In this document: positions 7,702-13,833 of the stretch, piece after piece
How the letters are laid out: each line of letters begins with the position of its first letter
Position numbering within the stretch: the first letter of the stretch is position 1
The notes under the pieces: model-generated
Database searches by the model: none
The model's input: the letters and a program-made list of their open reading frames with translations, nothing else
Told to the model about the DNA's origin: nothing
NCBI GenBank assembly: GCA_022484695.1
Contig: JAKVKU010000010.1
Location: 1 to 64,000 of the forward strand
DNA: 64,000 nt
Source of the DNA: Lactobacillus sp.
Lineage (GTDB): Bacteria > Bacillota > Bacilli > Lactobacillales > Lactobacillaceae
Reading direction: 5' to 3'
Program-made: the position numbers and the translations under genes

Positions 7702-8310
7702 TTATGAGTTTTTTTGCTGATCTAGCCAAATTTGTTTTTGTTGGGCCATCTCTTCGATCTCACTATCTTTCAAAGGTGTCCCAAAAGGTAGTTTATGGGC
7801 GAGAAAATCCCGCTCCGGCGCATCTACACCCACGTTGATATTCAAAGCCGTGGGCATCATATTATGGTGGATATGCCCATGTAGATTATAAATCTGGGTA
7901 GCAATTCCCAAAAATAAAGGGTAATGGGTCAAATAATATTGCGCGTGATCAAATTTGATCAAAGCTCCCACGTCTTCAAAGCGATACTTGGCTTGGCCCA
8001 GCAATTCAAAATTATGGGTATCGATATATTTAAATAATTCATGGGCATCGTGATTGCCCTTAATAAAAACAATATGGCCATTTAATTGTTCAATTTGTTC
8101 ATAAACTTCCGGCGGTTTGGGAAAATTCCCCGGCCGCAGGGCAATATCCCCCAGATGATAAACCACATCTTTGTCGCTGACCCGGGCATTCCAAGCTGCG
8201 ACCATTTGTTGATCCATGGCGTCTACCGAGTCAAAGTGCCGGGGAGCAAAGTCATTTGGTTCTAAGAGTTCTTTATGAAAAAAGTGCGTATCTGCAATGT
8301 AATAGTTCAT
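7702..8310 (-). CDS. Calcineurin-like metallophosphoesterase
   Basis: A 202-residue single-domain phosphoesterase. Seen metal-binding motifs in order: YIADTHFFH (about 4-12), YHLGDIA (about 51), FIKGNHDAHE (about 82), LTHYPLF (about 125) and LHGHIHH (about 140). This is the MPE pattern found in small bacterial phosphodiesterases or phosphatases; the substrate cannot be deduced. The start is ATG 8310 with AAAGGA 8 bases upstream. It lies 80 bases downstream of two tRNA-Asn genes on the same strand, and read-through from them is possible. Confidence 0.85.
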   Translation of the reverse strand: MNYYIADTHFFHKELLEPNDFAPRHFDSVDAMDQQMVAAWNARVSDKDVVYHLGDIALRPGNFPKPPEVYEQIEQLNGHIVFIKGNHDAHELFKYIDTHNFELLGQAKYRFEDVGALIKFDHAQYYLTHYPLFLGIATQIYNLHGHIHHNMMPTALNINVGVDAPERDFLAHKLPFGTPLKDSEIEEMAQQKQIWLDQQKNS

Positions 8311-8392
8311 TTCAGCCATCCTTTTTGTCCTAAGCTAAAATTGATTAAAAAAAATAAGCTCTAGTTGGATCACTAAGCTTAACACGTAACGA

Positions 8393-8464
8393 CTGGCCAG
8401 GTTGGATTCGAACCAACGACCCACAGATTAACAGTCTGGCATTCTACCACTGAACTACTGGCCA
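8393..8464 (-). tRNA. tRNA-Asn (GTT), downstream copy
   Basis: A 72-base cloverleaf on the minus strand. The 7-bp acceptor stem is TGGCCAG/CTGGCCA, the anticodon loop is CTGTTAA (anticodon GTT), the T-loop is GGTTCGAATCC and the discriminator base is G as expected for Asn. CCA is not encoded. It is identical over its length to the copy at 8535-8606. Confidence 0.97.
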
Positions 8465-8489
8465 ATGAATATTAACTTTTGATGAGATT

Positions 8490-8518
8490 ATCATAACATA
8501 TTGGTAAGAAAAGTACAA
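8490..8518 (-). promoter_or_regulatory. Promoter between the two tRNA-Asn genes
   Basis: On the minus strand, -35 TTGTAC (8513-8518), a 17-base spacer and -10 TATGAT (8490-8495), placed to transcribe the downstream tRNA-Asn independently. It overlaps an AT-rich inverted repeat (GTAAGAAAA / TTTTCTTAC) that could act as a weak terminator of the first tRNA. Confidence 0.5.
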
Positions 8519-8534
8519 CACTTTTTTCTTACTA

Positions 8535-8606
8535 CTGGCCAGGTTGGATTCGAACCAACGACCCACAGATTAACAGTCTGGCATTCTACCACTGAACTAC
8601 TGGCCA
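8535..8606 (-). tRNA. tRNA-Asn (GTT), upstream copy
   Basis: Sequence identical to 8393-8464, with the same acceptor stem, GTT anticodon and G discriminator, and no encoded CCA. The copies are separated by 70 bases. Confidence 0.97.
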
Positions 8607-8619
8607 ATCAACAAAAAAT

Positions 8620-8648
8620 ATAGTATCAAATATTCGCCCCCGTGTAAA
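8620..8648 (-). promoter_or_regulatory. Promoter of the tRNA-Asn pair
   Basis: On the minus strand, -35 TTTACA (8643-8648), a 17-base GC-containing spacer and -10 TACTAT (8620-8625), 14 bases before the tRNA 5' end. Confidence 0.65.
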
Positions 8649-8736
8649 GGGTTAATTTTAAATTTTTGCTTTAAAAAGTTCTCATAAATTAAAAATTGAT
8701 GGGAAAAACCAGTTGTCGCTGACACTCTTTGTCAGG

Positions 8737-8762
8737 AAAAAGCGGATAAAACCGGGCTTTTT
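8737..8762 (-). terminator. Possible weak terminator after the gene at 8771
   Basis: Arms AAAAAGC and GCTTTTT with a 12-base loop on the minus strand, ending in T5. The stem is AT-rich, so efficiency is doubtful. A second small hairpin, CTGACA/TGTCAG, lies at 8719-8735. Confidence 0.35.
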
Positions 8763-8770
8763 AGACCCCA

Positions 8771-9085
8771 TCAGCCGATGTGGTTGGCTTTTAAAATTTC
8801 TTTGACCGCATCTGCAATTTTTCCGGCGGGTTTTTGCCATTCCACCCATTCCGTGAAATCTTCTTCTGGAAAATCATAGGTTTCATTGATATATTTTTCA
8901 TAGACATCTACGGCTGTTGAGTGGGCAATGTTTAGCTGCAAGATCCGGACTTCTTTTAATAATCCTCGGATCACCGCCAACTCAGCCCGCCCGTTCATAA
9001 AAATATTGGCGATTTCATAATACTTCGTCCCATCTAAACGCGTGATTTGTTCAATTAAGTCTAAATTTTGATATTTGGTAATCAA
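8771..9085 (-). CDS. Protein of unknown function
   Basis: A 104-residue acidic protein that I do not recognise. It has no signal peptide, membrane segment or cysteine; it contains GTKYYEIANIFMNGRAELAV and a C-terminal amphipathic stretch KIADAVKEILKANHIG. The start is TTG 9085, 9 bases after AAGGAG; the longer frame begins within the ribosome site. It is divergently arranged to the glycerophosphodiesterase gene across about 100 bases. Coding is supported by a normal ribosome site and protein-like composition, but function is unknown. Confidence 0.65.
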   Translation of the reverse strand: MITKYQNLDLIEQITRLDGTKYYEIANIFMNGRAELAVIRGLLKEVRILQLNIAHSTAVDVYEKYINETYDFPEEDFTEWVEWQKPAGKIADAVKEILKANHIG

Positions 9086-9181
9086 TTTAAATTGCTCCTT
9101 CAATTTTGTGGCTTAGGATTTAATTTCATGGTATGTTTAATTATTGTAGTCATAACTTCTTAGGAAAAGTGATTTGAAAAA

Positions 9182-10648
9182 ATGAAAATATTGAATAATT
9201 CTCGAGTACACAAGCTACTATTAAGCTGTTGTCTGCTGGGCATTTTTTATTTTACCACAGGTTTTATCGTCGTGGGCCATCGGGGTGATCCCATCAATGC
9301 CCCAGAAGAAACTTTTCAAAGTGATGATATTGCCTTTAGTCAAGGGGCTAATTACGTGGAGCTGGACTTGCATCGCTCCGCTGATGGGGTCTTGGTCATT
9401 TCCCATGATCGGGATTTACAACGGATCACCGGTCAAAGTGTGATCGTCTCCAGCCAACCCATTGCCCAGCTGCAAACCTTGCATCAGGCCAATGGGGAGC
9501 CTATGCATAGCTTAGACGAGTTGTTTGCCCATTACCAAAATAATCCCAATGCCCGTTTCTTATTAGAAACCAAAAAAACTGCTGCCGGTAATCCTAAGGA
9601 CATGGAAGCCCTGATTGCCCAAAGCGTGCAAAAATATCATATGCAAGACCGGGTCATGGTCCACTCCTTTTCACTGGAAAGCTTAAAGGAAATGCAAAAA
9701 CTGCTGCCAGATGTCCCCCGGATTTTCATTGTGGGTAGTTTAAAACGGATCAACTTTGACGCCTTGCAATACGTCACCGCTATCAATATGTCATCGGAAT
9801 TGGTGACACCGGAACTGGTGAACCAATTGCATGGTCTGGGCAAAAAGGTCTTTGTTTGGGATGAAATGACCGAAAAACAGCAAAGTTGGAATTATATTGT
9901 GAATTTGCCCATTGACGGGGTGGTGACCAATTATCCAGCTATCGGGGCCAGTTATCAGAAAATGAAAGATGATGCCCGCTTGGATGCCATTAATGAAGAC
10001 GGGGCCTTAATCAGCACCAAACCTGTGGTGACCTTCACCAATCCTTATCGCCTTGACTTGACCCGTAAAAAGCTGACCCCTTTTAAACAAGTTCACGTGT
10101 CCCAAAAAATTGATATCGATAACCAAGCCTTTTACCAAATTGGTGAAAATCGCTTTGTATCAGCAGATGCGGTGAATCTCAATAGTGCCCTCCCCACAGC
10201 CAGTGTCTTTTTGACCCAAACTGTCCGCCTGAAGAGCAATGTCCCCATGCATGTTGCCTATGCCTCGCCCTTGTATCCCGAAAGGACCACTGGTATGATT
10301 CTACCAAATACCAATTATCAAATTCAGGCTGTACGGGCCATGTCTGGTGCCCTGTGGTTTAAGTTAAAACCAGGCTGGGTCCAAAGCAGTAGTTTGCTGG
10401 TGCGTTTTAAATCCATGGCCAATGACAGTCATTTCGCGTTGAACCGCTATTTGACCTTACCGGCCGATCAACGCCTATCCACGGTAGATCTCAATGCCAG
10501 TTTACCGGGCTTGAAATACTGCCATCATCCCATCGCACCTGAAACCAAAGCCACCGATAACTTGGGTCAAGACATACTGGCCCATGCCAAAGTCATGTTT
10601 GCACCACTTATCATGAGCGCCAATGCTACCAATAAACTAGAGGGATAA
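9182..10648 (+). CDS. glpQ: Glycerophosphodiester phosphodiesterase with C-terminal SLAP-like surface domains
   Basis: A 488-residue protein. Residues about 11-30 are a hydrophobic signal or anchor. The GDPD domain (about 30-258) shows VVGHRGDPINAPEET, YVELDLHRSADGVLVISHD and DGVVTNYP, which supply the catalytic His and metal-binding acids. The C-terminal half (about 285-410) contains two blocks such as GENRFVSADAVNL and LKPGWVQSSSL that resemble the SLAP/SH3-like wall-binding modules of lactobacilli. GDPD enzymes cut glycerophosphodiesters and some attack glycerol-phosphate teichoic acids; surface location makes wall turnover or phosphate salvage plausible. It ends 3 bases before an ArsR gene, suggesting co-transcription. 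The gene symbol is by family, not orthology. Confidence 0.8.
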   Translation: MKILNNSRVHKLLLSCCLLGIFYFTTGFIVVGHRGDPINAPEETFQSDDIAFSQGANYVELDLHRSADGVLVISHDRDLQRITGQSVIVSSQPIAQLQTLHQANGEPMHSLDELFAHYQNNPNARFLLETKKTAAGNPKDMEALIAQSVQKYHMQDRVMVHSFSLESLKEMQKLLPDVPRIFIVGSLKRINFDALQYVTAINMSSELVTPELVNQLHGLGKKVFVWDEMTEKQQSWNYIVNLPIDGVVTNYPAIGASYQKMKDDARLDAINEDGALISTKPVVTFTNPYRLDLTRKKLTPFKQVHVSQKIDIDNQAFYQIGENRFVSADAVNLNSALPTASVFLTQTVRLKSNVPMHVAYASPLYPERTTGMILPNTNYQIQAVRAMSGALWFKLKPGWVQSSSLLVRFKSMANDSHFALNRYLTLPADQRLSTVDLNASLPGLKYCHHPIAPETKATDNLGQDILAHAKVMFAPLIMSANATNKLEG

Positions 10649-10651
10649 TCC

Positions 10652-11008
10652 ATGCCAAAAAACGAAACTATCGATCACGAAGCGTTAATTAAATCAGTCA
10701 GTGCCGCCTTACCCCCAGAAGAAACCATTGATCTAATGACCAATATGTTGAAGACTTTTGGGGATAAGACCCGGGCTAAGATTTTATACGCCTTATTCGA
10801 ATCTGAGTTAAGAGTTTTAGATATCGCCAGTATTTTAAATATGTCCCAGAGTTCGGTCTCCCACCAACTCCGGGCTTTAAAAGAAGCAAAACTTGTCAAG
10901 AACCGCAAAGTCGGCAAAGAAGTCATTTACTCCTTGGCCGATGAACACATTATTCGCATTTTCCGTTTAGTGTTAGAGCACGTGACAGAATCAAACTACT
11001 TGAAATGA
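10652..11008 (+). CDS. ArsR/SmtB-family winged-helix repressor with a SmtB-type zinc site
   Basis: A 118-residue winged-helix dimer. Recognition region: VLDIASILNMSQSSVSHQLR (about 55-74), followed by a KNRKVGKEVIYSL wing. The C-terminal helix carries Asp97-x-His99 and His110-x-x-Glu113. The spacing (0, +2, +13, +16) equals the alpha-5 Zn/Co site of SmtB and CzrA, so a zinc-type sensor is inferred. There is no N-terminal CxC site. It sits 3 bases after the glycerophosphodiesterase gene and 10 before pepV, with no metal transporter nearby. It may repress its own operon, or act on distant zinc genes. Confidence 0.85.
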   Translation: MPKNETIDHEALIKSVSAALPPEETIDLMTNMLKTFGDKTRAKILYALFESELRVLDIASILNMSQSSVSHQLRALKEAKLVKNRKVGKEVIYSLADEHIIRIFRLVLEHVTESNYLK

Positions 11009-11018
11009 GGTTATTTTT

Positions 11019-12422
11019 ATGACAATCAATTGGGAACAAGAAACAGCATCTTTCAAAGATGATTTAATCAAAGACTTAGTGGACCTGTTAAAAATTGACA
11101 GCCAACGGGACATTGAACACAAAACCCCTGACTATCCTTTAGGCCCTGGCCCGGCCAAAGCTTTGCAGCAAGTGTTGGCCTATGCCGACCGGGATGGCTT
11201 TACCACTAAGAATATTAAGAACATGGCCGGCCGCATCGAATTTGGTTCTGGGTCCACCACCTTGGGTGTGTTAGCCCATGTGGACGTGGTCCCAGCCGGG
11301 GATGGTTGGCAGACGGATCCCTTTGAGCCAGTCATTAAAGACGGGGCCATTTACGCCCGGGGAACTTCTGATGACAAGGGCCCATTATTGGCCGCTTATT
11401 ACGGTTTAAAAGTACTGAAAAAATTGGGTATTGAACCGAAACAACAAATTCACTTTATCATTGGGACCGACGAAGAAAGTGAGTGGTTGGGGGTTCATGA
11501 ATACTTCAAAACAGAACCTAAACCAGATTGGGGCTTCTCACCCGATGCTGAATTTCCAATTATCAATGGGGAAAAAGGCATTGTGTCCTTTCAATTAGAC
11601 CAGCAATTTAGCCCTGAAGCTACGGCAGACTTTACCTTACGACAATTCAAGAGTGGTATCCGGGATAACATGGTACCCCATGCCGCAACGGCGGTCGTGA
11701 CCCATGAACAAGACACAGCTTTTGAGGCAGCTTTTAACGCCTATTTAACGGCTAATCAATTAACTGGCAAATATACCTTTGCCAGTGGTCAATATACCTT
11801 AGAACTCCACGGCAAGGGTGCCCATGCCGCTACCCCACAGGCTGGCCGCAACGGCGCGACGTTCTTGATCAATTTCTTAAAAGACTATGCCTTTGATGGC
11901 AATGGGGCGACTTATTTAGCCCTAGGTGCCACCTTGCATGAAGATATTTACGGCAACAATATTAAGATTGCTTATCAAGATAGTTTAATGGGGCCTTTGA
12001 CCGTCAGTGCTTCAATCTTTGACTACGATCTCGCGGCCAAAAAGGCCCAAATCATCTTAAATATTCGTTATCCTAAAGGCATCGATATCGCCACCATCAA
12101 AGCTCAATTTGAACAGAATTGGCAAGGCCAATATGCCATCAGCATCAAGCCTCATTATGAAATTCCCCACTATGTCCCAGGTACGGATCCGCTGGTACAG
12201 ACCCTATTAGCCACTTATGAAGCCCACACAGGTGAAGCTGGTGAAGAAGGTATCGTGGGCGGCGGGACTTATGGTCGGATTTTAGAACGGGGCGTCGCCT
12301 TTGGGGCACAGTTCCCTGGGGCAGCTGATGTGATGCACCAACCGAATGAATTTATGAAGATCGATGATATTCTAAAAGCCAGTGCTATTTATGCCGATGC
12401 AATTTATCGCCTAACGCTGTAA
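11019..12422 (+). CDS. pepV: Dipeptidase PepV (M20A family)
   Basis: A 467-residue cytoplasmic zinc dipeptidase that releases amino acids from a broad range of dipeptides. Seen: LGVLAHVDVVPAGDGW (about 85-100, metal His and catalytic Asp), YARGTSDDKGP (bridging Asp), IGTDEESEW (catalytic Glu pair) and a C-terminal GIVGGGTYGRI with a late ligand region. Length and the inserted lid domain match lactobacillar PepV. ATG 11019 follows a TGAGG site. It is the third gene after the phosphodiesterase and ArsR genes and ends at a strong terminator. Confidence 0.95.
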   Translation: MTINWEQETASFKDDLIKDLVDLLKIDSQRDIEHKTPDYPLGPGPAKALQQVLAYADRDGFTTKNIKNMAGRIEFGSGSTTLGVLAHVDVVPAGDGWQTDPFEPVIKDGAIYARGTSDDKGPLLAAYYGLKVLKKLGIEPKQQIHFIIGTDEESEWLGVHEYFKTEPKPDWGFSPDAEFPIINGEKGIVSFQLDQQFSPEATADFTLRQFKSGIRDNMVPHAATAVVTHEQDTAFEAAFNAYLTANQLTGKYTFASGQYTLELHGKGAHAATPQAGRNGATFLINFLKDYAFDGNGATYLALGATLHEDIYGNNIKIAYQDSLMGPLTVSASIFDYDLAAKKAQIILNIRYPKGIDIATIKAQFEQNWQGQYAISIKPHYEIPHYVPGTDPLVQTLLATYEAHTGEAGEEGIVGGGTYGRILERGVAFGAQFPGAADVMHQPNEFMKIDDILKASAIYADAIYRLTL

Positions 12423-12424
12423 GT

Positions 12425-12454
12425 AAAAAGCCGCCAGTAATTGGCGGCTTTTTT
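12425..12454. terminator. Terminator after pepV, bidirectional
   Basis: AAAAAGCCGCCA / TGGCGGCTTTTTT with a 5-base loop, between the converging pepV and ASCH-domain genes. Confidence 0.93.
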
Positions 12455-12459
12455 AGATT

Positions 12460-12915
12460 TTATTGATAAATCACTTTAAATTCTTCACAGACGACCAACA
12501 TATCCATGGTAAAGGGCTTATTGATTGCCTCTAATTCAGCCGCAAAAAACTTCTCATGGCCCTTACGCCAATAGGCTAAGGATAAATCCCCTTCCCCTTC
12601 TTTACGGGCATGTTCGGCACTGACTTGGGCAAATGTTGTCTGATAAACCCTGGTGGTTTCAATGACACAAACGGGCAATTGGGACCCGTTTAAAATAATG
12701 CTTAAGTCCCCGACCTTGGGCAAGGGTTCATTGGTCAGCCCATACAAAATGTAATTGGAGGTGGTGGCGGTTTTTTTACCAGCCAAAACTAGCTCAGCCA
12801 ATTCATCGGCCAATTGGGCGTTATCACCAAAGGACCAGGCTTGAAAATGTTCTGGGGCATTAGGATTGATTTCTTGGTATTTATACCAAAATTGCTCTAT
12901 CATATTTCGCTGCAT
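12460..12915 (-). CDS. ASCH domain protein
   Basis: A 151-residue cytoplasmic protein with the ASCH (PUA-like) fold. Seen: FGDNAQLADELAELVLAGKKTATTS (quoted in part here as AELVLAGKKTATTS), PLPKVGDLSIILNG and EGEGDLSLAYWRKGHEKFF. ASCH proteins are thought to bind RNA or modified nucleosides, and a few are amidohydrolases acting on acetylcytidine; no specific activity can be assigned here. ATG 12915 has GGAG 7 bases upstream. It lies 52 bases downstream of the YjjG-like gene on the same strand and may be co-transcribed with it. Confidence 0.85.
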   Translation of the reverse strand: MQRNMIEQFWYKYQEINPNAPEHFQAWSFGDNAQLADELAELVLAGKKTATTSNYILYGLTNEPLPKVGDLSIILNGSQLPVCVIETTRVYQTTFAQVSAEHARKEGEGDLSLAYWRKGHEKFFAAELEAINKPFTMDMLVVCEEFKVIYQ

Positions 12916-12967
12916 AATTTTTCTCCAATAAATTAAATGTTTTTTCTAGTATAGCACAATGCCGCAA

Positions 12968-13663
12968 TCACTCCGAAGCCAGTAATAATTTTTTCAGTTG
13001 ATCCGGTGCAGAAATTTGATAGACAGGAGAAATCTTGGTACGATTAGGCAAAAAATTGGGGTTAAACCAAACCGTGTCCACCCTAGCATTGACCCCACCC
13101 AAAATATCTGAGGTCAGTGAATCGCCAATGACAACCGTTTTTTTGGCATCAAATTTAGGAATGTGATTAAAGACATAATCAAAAAAGGCTTTTTTAGGTT
13201 TTTGGTGCCCAATTTCTTCTGAAATGAAGACATCATCAAAGTAGCCAGCAATTTCAGCGGCACGCAAGCGTTCCCGTTGAGTTTGGGCAATCCCATTGGT
13301 CACTGCAAAAATCCGATAAGATTTACTCAAATCTGTCAACATCCCCAAAGCTCCCGGCAATAATTGATGACCGGCCGCTAGCGCTTTGCGATAAATTTGC
13401 CCAGGATTTTGGCCGTGGAGAGGTAACCCCATTTTCTTGAAAAATAACGGAAACCGGGCTAACAACAACTCATCCCGAGTGATTTCACTGCGTTCGTACA
13501 TCTGCCATAGCTGTTGGTTAAAATGGTGATAGCGCTGGCGCAAGGTGGGCGTCAGGGGAATTTTTAAATCTTGAAATAGCTGACTTAGGGCTAACTGTTC
13601 GGAGGTTTGAAAATCAAAAATTGTATCATCTAGGTCAAACAACAAAAATTTATATCTCAACAT
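12968..13663 (-). CDS. yjjG: YjjG-family HAD phosphatase (noncanonical pyrimidine nucleotidase)
   Basis: A 231-residue HAD hydrolase. Seen: motif I FDLDDTIFDF (about 8-17), a helical cap, motif II VTNG (about 112), motif III GHQKPKKAFFDY (about 146) and motif IV VIGDSLTSDILGG (about 177). The long cap and TIGR02254-like pattern suggest a nucleotidase that cleans noncanonical pyrimidine monophosphates, by family. The start is ATG 13663, directly after GAGGGATT; the longer frame adds residues with no ribosome site. It is divergent from the penicillin-binding protein gene. Confidence 0.85.
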   Translation of the reverse strand: MLRYKFLLFDLDDTIFDFQTSEQLALSQLFQDLKIPLTPTLRQRYHHFNQQLWQMYERSEITRDELLLARFPLFFKKMGLPLHGQNPGQIYRKALAAGHQLLPGALGMLTDLSKSYRIFAVTNGIAQTQRERLRAAEIAGYFDDVFISEEIGHQKPKKAFFDYVFNHIPKFDAKKTVVIGDSLTSDILGGVNARVDTVWFNPNFLPNRTKISPVYQISAPDQLKKLLLASE

Positions 13664-13833
13664 AATCCCTCGATCTCGTCTATTTTTGATGGGCACCTGG
13701 CTTTCGTGTGCACCAAAAGCCCTATGCTACAAGGTTTAGTTTAGCATATCTCCCGAAACTTTTGAACTAATGGTACATTCGAGTTTCAAAATGTTATATA
13801 ATGTAATCCGTATGAAAAAAGGTGGGAAGCATT

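Noticed and set aside
8393..8606. Possible CRISPR-like direct repeat
   Set aside because: The two identical 72-base units are cloverleaf tRNA-Asn genes, and there are only two.
10652..11008. Arsenic-operon repressor
   Set aside because: No cysteine pair for arsenite and no ars genes; the residues fit a zinc-type site.
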